A stretch of 64,000 bases of DNA from Streptomyces actuosus (GTDB taxonomy: Bacteria > Actinomycetota > Actinomycetes > Streptomycetales > Streptomycetaceae), in NCBI RefSeq assembly GCF_016921115.1, contig NZ_JAFFZS010000001.1, positions 372,001 to 436,000 of the forward strand, given 5' to 3'. A program made the position numbers and the translations under genes. Below the pieces are notes generated by a model that saw only the letters and a list, made by a program, of their open reading frames with translations, had not been told where the DNA came from and ran no database searches. Positions 37,829 through 46,295 of this stretch are shown here, piece by piece (positions within the stretch are counted from its first letter, which is position 1; each line of letters opens with the position of its first letter).

Positions 37829-39964
37829 TCACCCCGTCGCGTCGGCCAGGGCCAGTTGGTGCAGCCGCTCCGGCGGGCCCGGGCGGGCGTAGTACCAGCC
37901 CTGCGCGGTGTCGCAGCCCAGTATCCGCAGTTGCTCGGCCTGTGCGCCGGTCTCCACCCCCTCCACGGTGACCGCGAGGTCGAGGCTGTGAGCCAGTGAG
38001 ACGATGCCCTCGACGATCTTCAGGTCGACGGGGTCGGCCGGGAACTGCTGCATGCTCTGGGTGAAGGAGCGGTCCAGTTTGAGGATGCTCACCGGCAGTC
38101 TGCGCAGGTTCGCCAGGTTCGAGTACCCGGTGCCGAAGTCGTCCAGGGCGATGTCCACGCCCATCTCGGCCAGCCGGCGCAGGGGTTTGAGGAGGTCGTC
38201 GTCGGCGCCGATCAGGGCGGACTCGGTGACCTCCAGGCACAGCGCGTCCGGCTCGACGCCCGCCCGCTCCAGGATGTCGACGGTGTCCTGGACGAGCGCG
38301 GGGTGGGTGAGCTGGCAGGGCGAGAGGTTGACGTTGATGCGGAACCGCTCGGCGTCCGCGTGCCGGGCCCGCCACTCCCGGGCCTGCCTCACCGACTGCT
38401 CCAGCACCCAGCGGCCCAGCGGGACGATCAGGCCCGTGTGCTCGGCGAGCGGGATGAACCGGTCCGGGCCGAGCACGCCGTGCTGCGGATGGAGCCAGCG
38501 CACCAGGGCCTCCGCGCCGCGCACGCTGCCGTCGCCGAGGTGGACCAGCGGCTGGTACTCGATGAAGAACTCACCGCGGTCCAGGGCGGCCGGCAGCGCC
38601 GTGGTGAGCCCGTGCCGGGTGATGGCACGCGCGTCCGCCTCCGGGTCGGCGAGCTCGAAGCGGTTGCCGCCCGCCGACTTGGCCCGGTACATGGTGATGT
38701 CGGCGCTGCGCAGCACCTCCGCCGCGTTGCGCTCGCCCGCCGCGCCCTCGACGATGCCGATGCTGCCGCGCACGGTCAGCTCACGGCCGTCGATCCGGAC
38801 CGGTGCGAGCAGCGCGTTCATGATGCGGGCGGCCAGTTCGTCCACCTCGCGCTGCGCGTTCGGTCCGGTGGTCAGCGCCACGAACTCGTCGCCACCGAGG
38901 CGGGCGACCATCTCGCCGGGCGCGGTCGCACACGACTGCAGACGGTCGGCGACCTCCACCAGCAACCGGTCGCCCGCGGCGTGGCCGAGGCTGTCGTTGA
39001 TGGTCTTGAAACCGTCCAGGTCGAGGTAGCACAGGCCGAAGCGCTGATCCTCGCCCGCGCCGAGGACCTTCTCCAGCCGCTCGAAGAACAGCGTGCGGTT
39101 CGGCAGTCCGGTGAGGGCGTCGTGCGTGGCCTCGTAGCGCAGCCGCAGGTTGAGCAGGCGGCGCTCGGTGGTGTCCTCCATCAGCGCCAGCTGGTACTGG
39201 GGGTCGCCGTCGGCGTCGCGCAGCAGGGAGACCGTCAGATTGGTCCACAGGACGGTGCCGTCGGGCCGGTAGAACGCCTTTTCCACGTGGTAGTGCTCGC
39301 GTTCGCCCTGCACCAGCTCGTCGTACAGGCGCCACACCTGCGGGGCGTCGTCGACGTGCGTCCAGTCCTTGACGTTCCGGCCGCGCACGAGCTGTTCACC
39401 GCCGCCGAACATGCGCATCAGGGCTCCGTTGACCTGCAGTATGTTGCCCTCCAGATCGGCGATGCCGATCCCTATGGCGGCACCCTCGAAGACCGCGCGG
39501 AAGCGGGCCTCGGTGGCGTGCAGCGCCTGGGCGACCACGCCTTGGGCGCGCAGGGCGGCCTGCGCGACGGCCTCCTGCTCGGCGAGGGTCCGCTCGCGCA
39601 GCGCCTGCGCGTACCCCGCGGACATCGCGTGCTGCAACCGTGCGCTGCGCGAGCGCAGGGCCTCCCGGTCGCCGTCGCCGCCGCAGTACAGCACGAGGTA
39701 GGCGTCGACGCAGTCGAGGCTGCGGCTGAGTGCCTCGGGGTCGGTGCAGTGCGCGGCGACCAGGGCGGCGCCGACCGCCCGGCCCTCGGCCGCCTGGAAC
39801 GCGGGGGCCCGCAGGGCGCGGCTCAACCGTTCCGCCAGCGGCAGCAGTTGCGCCTCGAACTCGGTCCGGGTCGACGACGTCGGTGTGAGCGGGAACACTG
39901 CCCGGCTCCAGATGGCTGCGAACCGTCGCAGTCTGTCCTCGAGCCCGTCCGGTTCCCCGCTCAC
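37829..39964 (-). CDS. rmdA: PAS-GGDEF-EAL cyclic-di-GMP enzyme, RmdA-like
   Basis: A 711-residue soluble protein. After an N-terminal helical region comes a PAS domain (about 148-270), a GGDEF domain with intact GGDEF at 357-361 (ARLGGDEFVAL) and an EAL domain with EAL at 485-487 (GAEALVRWLHP), the metal motif DDFGTGYSNL and EGVET. Both halves therefore look catalytically competent to make and break c-di-GMP, the BldD ligand that times development in Streptomyces. Architecture and location next to sdhCAB match RmdA (SCO0928 in my recollection). The GTG start overlaps the upstream methyltransferase stop in a GTGA, so the two are coupled. Confidence 0.88.
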   Translation of the reverse strand: MSGEPDGLEDRLRRFAAIWSRAVFPLTPTSSTRTEFEAQLLPLAERLSRALRAPAFQAAEGRAVGAALVAAHCTDPEALSRSLDCVDAYLVLYCGGDGDREALRSRSARLQHAMSAGYAQALRERTLAEQEAVAQAALRAQGVVAQALHATEARFRAVFEGAAIGIGIADLEGNILQVNGALMRMFGGGEQLVRGRNVKDWTHVDDAPQVWRLYDELVQGEREHYHVEKAFYRPDGTVLWTNLTVSLLRDADGDPQYQLALMEDTTERRLLNLRLRYEATHDALTGLPNRTLFFERLEKVLGAGEDQRFGLCYLDLDGFKTINDSLGHAAGDRLLVEVADRLQSCATAPGEMVARLGGDEFVALTTGPNAQREVDELAARIMNALLAPVRIDGRELTVRGSIGIVEGAAGERNAAEVLRSADITMYRAKSAGGNRFELADPEADARAITRHGLTTALPAALDRGEFFIEYQPLVHLGDGSVRGAEALVRWLHPQHGVLGPDRFIPLAEHTGLIVPLGRWVLEQSVRQAREWRARHADAERFRINVNLSPCQLTHPALVQDTVDILERAGVEPDALCLEVTESALIGADDDLLKPLRRLAEMGVDIALDDFGTGYSNLANLRRLPVSILKLDRSFTQSMQQFPADPVDLKIVEGIVSLAHSLDLAVTVEGVETGAQAEQLRILGCDTAQGWYYARPGPPERLHQLALADATG

Positions 39965-40773
39965 GCCGTACGCCCCACGCCGGCGAAACCGGAGAAGGCA
40001 TAAGGATCCTCGTCCTCGGGCGCCGTCTCCGGCCGCCACCGCGGCATCGGCACCAGTCCCGGTTCCACCATCTCGTACCCCTCGAAGAACCGCGCGATCT
40101 CGTCACGCGAGCGCATGATCAGCGGGTTGCGAATGTCCTTGTACACATCCACCGCACCCTCCGCCCGCCCGGGCGGCAGCGGGATTCCCTCGTACGAGGC
40201 ATGCGTGAGCAGCAGCAGGCTGCCGGGCGCGAGCGCGTCGCGCAGTTCGGCCACCGCCCCGTACGGGTCGTCCGCGTCCTCCACGAAGTGCAGTATGGCA
40301 ACGAGAAGCAGCGCCACTGGCCGATTCAGGTCGATCAGCCGCTGCACCTGAGGGCTCGCCAGGATCTCCTGGGGCTTGCGGAGGTCTGCGGCGAGCACGT
40401 CGGCGGCGTCGTTGCCCTCCAGCACCGCCCGGCTGTGCGCGACGGCCACCGGGTCGTGGTCGACGTAGACGACACGGGCGCCGGGGGTCGCCTTCTGGGC
40501 CACCTCGTGGGCGTTGCCGAAGGTGGGGATGCCGGAGCCGATGTCGAGGAACTGGGTGATGCCCTGGTCCGCGGCGAACCGCACGGCGCGGCGCATGAAC
40601 GCGCGGTTCGCCTGCATGATCTTCGGCAGCCCCGGCAGGTGTTCCATGGCCTTGCGGGCGGCTTCCCGGTCGACCTCGAAGTTGTGCGAACCGCCCAGGT
40701 AGTAGTCGTAGATGCGCGAGACGCTCGGCACCGAGATGTCGATGCTCCGTGGAGCCCAAGCGGGACGCTCCAT
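39961..40773 (-). CDS. SAM-dependent methyltransferase, DUF574 / Methyltransf_19 family
   Basis: A 270-residue protein of the actinobacteria-enriched DUF574 family. Seen features: VSRIYDYYLGGSHNFEVDR near 17-35, typical of this family, the SAM loop FLDIGSGIPTFGN near 73, VYVDHDPVAVAHS near 98 and ALLLVAILHFVEDADDP near 153. The methyl acceptor is unknown for the family. The ATG follows GGAGAGAG. Its stop codon overlaps the start of rmdA, so it is made together with the c-di-GMP enzyme; the biochemical link is not known. Confidence 0.88.
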   Translation of the reverse strand: MERPAWAPRSIDISVPSVSRIYDYYLGGSHNFEVDREAARKAMEHLPGLPKIMQANRAFMRRAVRFAADQGITQFLDIGSGIPTFGNAHEVAQKATPGARVVYVDHDPVAVAHSRAVLEGNDAADVLAADLRKPQEILASPQVQRLIDLNRPVALLLVAILHFVEDADDPYGAVAELRDALAPGSLLLLTHASYEGIPLPPGRAEGAVDVYKDIRNPLIMRSRDEIARFFEGYEMVEPGLVPMPRWRPETAPEDEDPYAFSGFAGVGRTA

Positions 40774-40924
40774 CTGCTCTCTCCAAGGCGTAGGCGATCC
40801 GGTGTTCGAGCTGAGGCTACTGATCGCCCGGCAAAGGAGCGAGCAGAAACGGAAATTGACCGTCCGTTCCCGGTCACTGCCACCGGCACGTGCCGCTCGG
40901 GGGACGACACGCGCACGCACACAG

Positions 40925-40959
40925 GTCCGCCCCCTCCGTGCGGTGCGGAGGGGGCGGAC
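40925..40959. terminator. Bidirectional-looking terminator
   Basis: A perfect 14-bp stem (40925-40938 paired with 40946-40959) with a 7-nt loop, 55 bases beyond the stop of the lipoprotein gene, shielding the methyltransferase-rmdA promoter. Confidence 0.75.
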
Positions 40960-41014
40960 GTTCGGCCGGGCACGCCACCGCGGCGGGGGCGATCGACCCT
41001 GGGGCGGTGATCTT

Positions 41015-41953
41015 CTACTGCTTCGGCGCGCCGACCGGCTTTCCTTCAGGGGTCACGGCGTACCAGGTGCCGCCGACGCCCTGACCGTTGATGTCCCCGG
41101 GGGTCTTGTCACCGGAGAAGGTGTAGATGGGCCAGCAGTTGACCGTCTGCTGCTTGACGCCGTCGGGCCGGGTGAAGCTCATCAGGCCCTTCTTCTGCAC
41201 GTCCTTGGTGTCGTCCGTGGCGACGGGCGACACGGCCGGCCACTTCTCCAGGCAGCCGCCGGTGCAGGCGGAGACCGGCTTGGGCCAGGCCTTGTCCTTG
41301 AGGAAGCGGTAGACGGTCATGCCGTTCCTGTCGACGATGATGTCACCGAGGTTGGTGTCGTGCCGGACGGACAGCCCGGGCATGTTGCTCAGCTTCGCCT
41401 TCTTCCCGTCGGGGGCGAGCGCGTACCACTTGTCGCCGACACCCTGGCCGCGCACGTCACCGGCGGCGGTGTCCTTGGCGTAGCGGTACGCGGGCCAGCC
41501 GCCGATGGTGAGCTGCTTGGTGCCGTCGGACCGGGTGATCTCGCCGAGCAGCTTCTTGTCGACGCCGTCGCCGGCCGTGGCGTCGTCCGCGGGCACCGGA
41601 GGCCAGGCCTTGGCGCAGTCGCCGTCGCAGTTGGACTTGGGCGGCTCGGCGGTGTCGGAGTCGAAGCGGTAGAGCGTCATGCCGGCGCTGTCGGTGAGCA
41701 CCTTGCCCAGTTCGGGATTGTCGGCGACGGCCAGTTCGCCCGCGGTCTGGGCCGCGGTGTCCTGTCCTTCCTTCGCGGCGGCGTCGGATCCCGGGTTGCC
41801 GAGCCCGCTGTAGTCGCCACCGGCCGGGGCGGTGGCGCCCACGTTCTGGCTCGCGGCCCGGGTGCCGCCGCCGTCCTGACCGCACGCCGTCGTCAGTGCC
41901 AGCACAGCCACGGCGCCCACCGCGAGCGAGGCGCTCCGCCAGGAGGTCTTCAT
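41015..41953 (-). CDS. SCO0930-family lipoprotein
   Basis: A 312-residue lipoprotein. Signal MKTSWRSASLAVGAVAVLA is followed by a LTTAC-type lipobox with the lipid Cys at residue 24. The mature protein has two PF03640-like repeats, each with TLYRF/TVYRF and a Cys pair (NCDGDCAKAWPP near 108 and ACTGGCLEKWP near 230), and each followed by WPAYRYAKD or WPIYTFSGD. The repeated Cys-x3-Cys next to a Trp-Pro suggests redox or metal binding, but no function is established. It is monocistronic, with a GGGGAG ribosome site somewhat far from the ATG. Confidence 0.88.
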   Translation of the reverse strand: MKTSWRSASLAVGAVAVLALTTACGQDGGGTRAASQNVGATAPAGGDYSGLGNPGSDAAAKEGQDTAAQTAGELAVADNPELGKVLTDSAGMTLYRFDSDTAEPPKSNCDGDCAKAWPPVPADDATAGDGVDKKLLGEITRSDGTKQLTIGGWPAYRYAKDTAAGDVRGQGVGDKWYALAPDGKKAKLSNMPGLSVRHDTNLGDIIVDRNGMTVYRFLKDKAWPKPVSACTGGCLEKWPAVSPVATDDTKDVQKKGLMSFTRPDGVKQQTVNCWPIYTFSGDKTPGDINGQGVGGTWYAVTPEGKPVGAPKQ

Positions 41954-42268
41954 CGTCCAACTCCCCATGTCAGCAAGGGTGTTGCAGCGCCCTGCTGCGC
42001 CGCCGCACGGCCATGGGTACGCATGGGGACGGGTGATGTGTTCAATGTCCGCGCGGATTTCTTTCCGGGACCTGTGGCACACCCGCCGCACGGACGTACG
42101 CCTCGCCGGACACACGAGCGTCACCGCGCCCGGTCCACCGGGCCCGCTGTCCCTCCTTCGGGGGCAATCCCCCGGCGGTGGGCGTCACCGGCCGGATCAG
42201 GCCTCAAGATCTTCTTCGTGCATGGACCCGAACCGACCCGATCACCCGCCGCCGTAAGGGCATTGGCC
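41954..42268. other. 315-bp divergent intergenic region
   Basis: Separates the lipoprotein gene and the proline-rich gene. It contains two modest hairpins (GCCCGG-tcca-CCGGGC near 42128 and GGGGG-caat-CCCCC near 42161-42174). I see no gene and no known RNA motif. Confidence 0.4.
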
Positions 42269-42808
42269 ATGACGGCGCTGATATGGCTCCTGGTGGGGGT
42301 GCCGGCCGGGACGGCGTCGGCCGACGCGTGCGCCTACGCCTCCACCGGCCCGGACGGTGTCGACGCGGTGGCGGTGGCCGGGAGCGTCCCCTGGCCGACG
42401 GCGTGCCCGCCACCCAGCCCGACGCCCACGCCGACGCCCACGCCGACGCCCACGCCGACCCCCTCCCCCACCCCGACGCCTCACCCGGCTCCCCCGCCTC
42501 CGCCCGCCCCCTCGAAGCCCCCCGCGCCCCCGAGTCCCGTGCCCGAGCCGGTGCCGCCGCAGCGCGCTCCGGTACCGGAACCGCCCGCGCCGCCCCGGCC
42601 CGCGCCCCCGCCGAGCCCGACACCCACGCCACCCCCCGCACCGACCCCGTCGCCCGCACCGCGACCGTCCGCGAGCCCGGTCGGCTACCCGCGCCACCAT
42701 GCGACGCCACCCCGGCGGCGGGTGCGGCGCACCGTCTCGCCCGTCATGTACGTGCTCCTGATCACGGCTCCCGCGGTGATCGCCGTGGCCGCGCTCCGTC
42801 CGCGCTGA
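42269..42808 (+). CDS. Proline-rich secreted surface protein with C-terminal membrane anchor
   Basis: A 179-residue protein. Signal peptide MTALIWLLVGVPAGTASA with probable cleavage ASA-DA. The mature N-terminus holds two Cys (CAYASTG, WPTACPP), then about 100 residues of Pro/Thr/Ser/Ala repeats (PTPTPT type), and a C-terminal hydrophobic helix (VMYVLLITAPAVIAVAAL) with a short basic tail. The long Pro-rich rod would span the cell wall. No LPXTG-type motif is present. The ATG at 42269 is eight bases after AAGGG; an in-frame TTG at 42263 is possible. I do not recognise a family. Confidence 0.68.
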   Translation: MTALIWLLVGVPAGTASADACAYASTGPDGVDAVAVAGSVPWPTACPPPSPTPTPTPTPTPTPTPSPTPTPHPAPPPPPAPSKPPAPPSPVPEPVPPQRAPVPEPPAPPRPAPPPSPTPTPPPAPTPSPAPRPSASPVGYPRHHATPPRRRVRRTVSPVMYVLLITAPAVIAVAALRPR

Positions 42809-42862
42809 CCCGCCGGCCCGCCCCACCACATCCCTCTTGTCCCATACCTGGAGGTATCTCCT

Positions 42863-43627
42863 TTGCCGGAATGGCTTGTTCTCACCCTCGCGATGCTGGC
42901 CGCCTGTGTCGTCGTGGTCGTCATCACCCTCGTGCGGCACCGCAGGGCCGCCGTCGACGAGGACCCCAGTGAGACTCCGGACGTCATCGAGTACATGACC
43001 ATGTGGATCGGGGTGGTGTACGCCATCGTCCTCGGCCTGGCCATCGCCGGTGTCTGGGAGGCCCGCAGCGCGGCCCAGGACCATGTGCAGGCGGAGGCGC
43101 AGGCGCTGCACGAGATCGACGAGCGGGTCCGGGTCTACCCCGTCGACGTCCGCGACCGCGTGCGCGCGGATGTCAACGCCTACGTCGGACATGTCGTCAC
43201 CGCCGAGTGGAGGACGATGAGGGACCACGGCAGCGTCACCGCCCGCGGCACCCAACTCCTCCAGCGCGTCCGCGAGGACGTCACCGACTACGAACCGGCG
43301 AACGACTTCGAGGCCCAGGCCTACCAGCCGCTCCTCGACCAGGTGGCGGCGGCCGACCAGGCGCGCACCGCGCGCGCGGACGCCACCGGTCCGACGATGC
43401 CGGGCGTGGTGTGGTTCGGACTGATCACCGGGGCGGTCATCACCATCGGCATGGTCTTCGCGCTGCAGATCCGGCGCACGCCGCGCGAACTGGTCCTCGC
43501 CGGGCTGTTCTCGGCGCTCATCGCCTTTCTGCTGTTCCTCATCTGGGACTTCGACGCGCCCTACAGCCGGGGTATCACGGCGTCGATGGAACCGTTCGTG
43601 CGGCTCTTCCCGCACGCCGGCGGCTGA
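42863..43627 (+). CDS. DUF4239 (bestrophin-like) membrane protein
   Basis: A 254-residue integral membrane protein. Two N-terminal hydrophobic segments (about 4-23 and 48-66), a large charged loop of about 110 residues, and two C-terminal segments (about 180-200 and 210-228). The EAQALHEIDERVRVYP region after the second helix is typical of DUF4239 proteins, some of which are described as bestrophin-like. Function unknown. A TTG start at 42863 is supported by a perfect GGAGG eight bases upstream. It follows the proline-rich gene by 54 bp and may share its transcript. Confidence 0.8.
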   Translation: MPEWLVLTLAMLAACVVVVVITLVRHRRAAVDEDPSETPDVIEYMTMWIGVVYAIVLGLAIAGVWEARSAAQDHVQAEAQALHEIDERVRVYPVDVRDRVRADVNAYVGHVVTAEWRTMRDHGSVTARGTQLLQRVREDVTDYEPANDFEAQAYQPLLDQVAAADQARTARADATGPTMPGVVWFGLITGAVITIGMVFALQIRRTPRELVLAGLFSALIAFLLFLIWDFDAPYSRGITASMEPFVRLFPHAGG

Positions 43628-44144
43628 GCGACGGGGCGGGGCCGGAAGAGGGCGCTCGCCGCACCACCCCCTTCGCCACGGTTCCCCGCGTCGTCCCGGC
43701 GCCCGTGCCCCCGGTGTGCCGAGGCCGTGGGGCCGGCGGCGCAGACGGACCCAGCAGCGGGCCGACGGGCGTCCCGACGGCGCTCTTCCGCTCGTCGAAA
43801 TCCCGGCCGGCGGGAGCACCCGCCCGATCGGACGTCTCACGCACGGAGCGTGGAGTGCGTCGCACTCGTCCCGCAGGACCGATGCCCCCAAGCGCTCATC
43901 GCGTCCCTCCCCCGTCCGGCGGACGCCGTGGGGCGCGCTGTCGCACCGCACCCGCACCGCGGACCCCGAACGGCCGGCGGCCACCCGGGACGGTCTCCCC
44001 CGGGTGGCGCACAGCGGTGACCCGTTCGCGCGACTGCGATCGCGGGGACGCACACGTGTTCCTAGCGTGTCGCTCATCGAGGTGCATTTCTGGCGCAAGC
44101 GGAAACAGGTCCGCAGCTGCTCCTCGTGGACCCGGAGGATTCAC
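43628..44144. other. 517-bp interval upstream of the surface-protein gene
   Basis: No gene that I can support. A TAGCGT -10-like hexamer at 44063-44068 and the leader element GAGGTGCATTTC at 44079-44090 lie just before the next gene. The leader element recurs, nearly identical, in front of its paralogue on the other strand. Confidence 0.4.
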
Positions 44145-44672
44145 ATGCACGCGATACGCGTTGCCACGGCCGCGCTGCTGGGCGCCGGCGCTCTCGCCCT
44201 GTCCGCGCCGGTCGCCGTCGCGACGGGCGACTCGGACATCACCCCGTTCGGCTTCTCCGTCACCCCCTCGACCGTCGCGGCCGGAGGGAAGGTCAGGCTT
44301 CAGGTGGAGCGCGACCACGGCGGCTGCAAGGGCGCCGTCACCGTCACGTCGGGTGTCTTCGACACGGTCACGATCCGGCGGGGCCACTCGTCCGCCACGG
44401 CCACCGTCGACCGGGACGCCCGGCCCGGCGCGGAGTACCGCGTCACCTTCACCTGTGACGGCGTCAGCGGATCCACCGCCCTGACGATCGCCGGCGGGCG
44501 GACCGGTCCGACACCGGAGCCCCTGGTGCCGCGGGGCGTGCACGCGGGTGAGGGCGGCAGCATCGCCGGGTTCGACCTCAAGCAGATCGGGCTGGGCGCC
44601 GCGCTCATCGCGGGCTCGCTCGGCACCGCCTACCACTTCGCGCGGCGCCGCACCGGCGAGGACGGCGCCTGA
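44145..44672 (+). CDS. Secreted Ig-like surface protein with C-terminal membrane anchor (paralogue A)
   Basis: A 175-residue protein. Signal peptide of about 28 residues (LLGAGALALSAPVAVATG), a beta-rich domain of about 90 residues with one Cys pair (HGGCKG and FTCDG), a Gly/Pro linker, then a membrane helix (LGAALIAGSLGTAYHF) and a basic tail RRRTGEDGA. Domain pattern: ATV...ARPG..Y.VTF.C and LTIAGG. This layout resembles sortase-attached proteins but there is no LPXTG. It is convergent with a paralogue at 44761-45258. The ATG follows GGAGGA at six bases. Function unknown. Confidence 0.75.
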   Translation: MHAIRVATAALLGAGALALSAPVAVATGDSDITPFGFSVTPSTVAAGGKVRLQVERDHGGCKGAVTVTSGVFDTVTIRRGHSSATATVDRDARPGAEYRVTFTCDGVSGSTALTIAGGRTGPTPEPLVPRGVHAGEGGSIAGFDLKQIGLGAALIAGSLGTAYHFARRRTGEDGA

Positions 44673-44673
44673 C

Positions 44674-44742
44674 GCACGCCGCACGGAAGCCGGCCCCGGA
44701 ACCCGAGGAGAGGGTTCGGGGGCCGGCTTCCGTGCGGCGTGC
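44674..44742. terminator. 31-bp-stem bidirectional terminator
   Basis: Arms 44674-44704 and 44712-44742 pair over 31 bp with a single mismatch, around a 7-nt loop. It begins two bases after the stop of the plus-strand gene and ends 18 bases before the stop of the convergent minus-strand paralogue, so it should terminate both. Confidence 0.88.
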
Positions 44743-44760
44743 GAAGGGGAAGCGGGAAGG

Positions 44761-45258
44761 TCAGACCCGCCGCTCGGCCCGGCGGCGCATCCAGAACAGG
44801 CCGCCGCCGACCAGGGCCGCGGCGACCAGACCGCCGCCGATGGCCATGTCGGTGGGCGTCGCCCCGCTGGAGCTGCTGCCGCCCAGGCCGCCTCGGACGC
44901 CGCCGATGACGGTGAAGGCGGACGGGTTGGTCAGGGTCCGGCCGTTGCAGTTCACGGTGATGCTGTGGGTGCCGGGCCGGGCGTTGGAGTTGACGGTGGC
45001 GGTGCCCTTGGACGTCCGGTTGGCGCCGTTGATCGGCGTCAGTGGCGTGCTCGGGAAGACGTCCGAGGTCGCCGTGCCGCCGGCCGGGCAGCCGTCGACG
45101 GTGATGGTCAGCTGACCGCCGCGGGCGATGACGCTCGGCAGGGCGACGATGTTGCTGGGGTTGACCCCCATGCCGTCCCGGGCGACGGCCGCGGGGGCGG
45201 CGAGGCCGAGGAGGGCGACCGCGGCGGCCGAGACCGCAAGGCCACGAGAATTGCGCAT
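44761..45258 (-). CDS. Secreted Ig-like surface protein with C-terminal membrane anchor (paralogue B)
   Basis: A 165-residue protein with the same plan as its convergent neighbour: signal peptide (LAVSAAAVALLGLAAPAAVA), a beta-rich domain with a Cys pair (DGCPAGG and NCNG), the shared pattern GTATVNSNARPGTHSITVNC, a Gly/Ser linker, a membrane helix (GGGLVAAALVGGGLFWM) and tail RRRAERRV. No LPXTG motif is seen. The ATG follows GGAGGATC. Its leader carries GAGGTGCTTTCT (45319-45308), close to the element before paralogue A, so the duplication included the upstream region. Confidence 0.75.
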   Translation of the reverse strand: MRNSRGLAVSAAAVALLGLAAPAAVARDGMGVNPSNIVALPSVIARGGQLTITVDGCPAGGTATSDVFPSTPLTPINGANRTSKGTATVNSNARPGTHSITVNCNGRTLTNPSAFTVIGGVRGGLGGSSSSGATPTDMAIGGGLVAAALVGGGLFWMRRRAERRV

Positions 45259-45593
45259 GTGATCCTCCGCGGAAGGCGCCCCGGGACCCGTCCCCGGTCG
45301 ATCGGCGAGAAAGCACCTCCCGGAAAGACACTCAGATGATCAGCACGCCCCCGCATGTCGGGAATGGTCCGTCCCGGTGAGCCGACACGCCCGCACGCCG
45401 CCGCGCGTCGCGACATCTGCGCAGGTCACGCACCGTCAGAAAATTCCTGGCAGCGGCGACCCCGGATGGCGCACTCCCCGTGGCACGGGCCACCCGTTCG
45501 CCGCTGCCTTGTCGCCGGTTGCGCGCGCCGGACTTAGCGTTCTGCGTATGCGCGAAGTGACACGGCGACGGCCGTGTCGAGAGGGGATGGCGA
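45259..45593. other. 335-bp divergent region before the sortase gene
   Basis: No gene. A TAGCGT -10-like hexamer at 45535-45540 precedes the sortase start by about 54 bases, the same hexamer as before paralogue A. No operator palindrome was recognised. Confidence 0.4.
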
Positions 45594-46265
45594 ATGTCTG
45601 CGTCCGAGCTGTCCGAGCTGGCCGAAGAGGAGGAGCGCCGGAAGAGGCGCGCCCCCTGGGGGGTGATAGCGCTCGTCCTGCTGACCGGTCTCGCGCTCAT
45701 CCGGAACGGATCGGGAGAGTTCGACATCGGGCCGCCGCAACCCGCCTCGGCGGCAGCGGCGGACAGCGGAAGTGCCGCGGGCGCCCTGCACCGGGCCCCG
45801 GCGCCGATGCCGTTCTCGGTGGCCGACCGGGTGCGGATCCCGGCGATCCAGGTCGACGCGCCGCTCATGCCGGTCGGACTGGACGCGGACGGCTGGGTCG
45901 ACGCTCCGCCGCCCGAGGACCCGAACCTGGCCGGGTGGTTCACCGGCGCCGTCGCCCCCGGCGAGAAGGGCACCGCGGTCGTCGTCGGCCATGTCGACAA
46001 CCTGAGCGGCCCGGCCGTGTTCTACGGCCTCGGGGCGCTGAAGAAGGGCAACCACGTCGAGGTCCGGCGCGAGGACGGCAAGACCGCCGTCTTCGAGATC
46101 TACGGCGTCGAGGTCTTCGCGAAGAACGACTTCCCGGGCGACCGCGTCTACGCCTCCAAGGGCAGCCCGGAGCTGAGGGTGATCACCTGCGGGGGCGGTT
46201 TCTCCAAGCAGAACGGCTACAACGGCAACGTCGTGGTCTTCGCCCGCCTGGCCGAGGTCCGCTGA
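45594..46265 (+). CDS. Class F sortase
   Basis: A 223-residue membrane-anchored transpeptidase. One N-terminal helix (WGVIALVLLTGLALI, about 22-36) is followed by a linker and the sortase beta-barrel. Catalytic residues: His133 (VVVGHVDN), Cys199 (VITCGGGF; the TLxTC-like site is VITC here) and Arg218 (VVFARL). This matches class F, common in actinobacteria. It probably attaches surface proteins to peptidoglycan outside the membrane. The two neighbouring secreted proteins with membrane-helix-plus-Arg tails are obvious substrate candidates by position, but they lack LPXTG. The ATG follows GAGGGGA. Confidence 0.9.
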   Translation: MSASELSELAEEEERRKRRAPWGVIALVLLTGLALIRNGSGEFDIGPPQPASAAAADSGSAAGALHRAPAPMPFSVADRVRIPAIQVDAPLMPVGLDADGWVDAPPPEDPNLAGWFTGAVAPGEKGTAVVVGHVDNLSGPAVFYGLGALKKGNHVEVRREDGKTAVFEIYGVEVFAKNDFPGDRVYASKGSPELRVITCGGGFSKQNGYNGNVVVFARLAEVR

Positions 46266-46295
46266 CGGATCCCCGGCCGGGCGGGCCCTCCCCGG

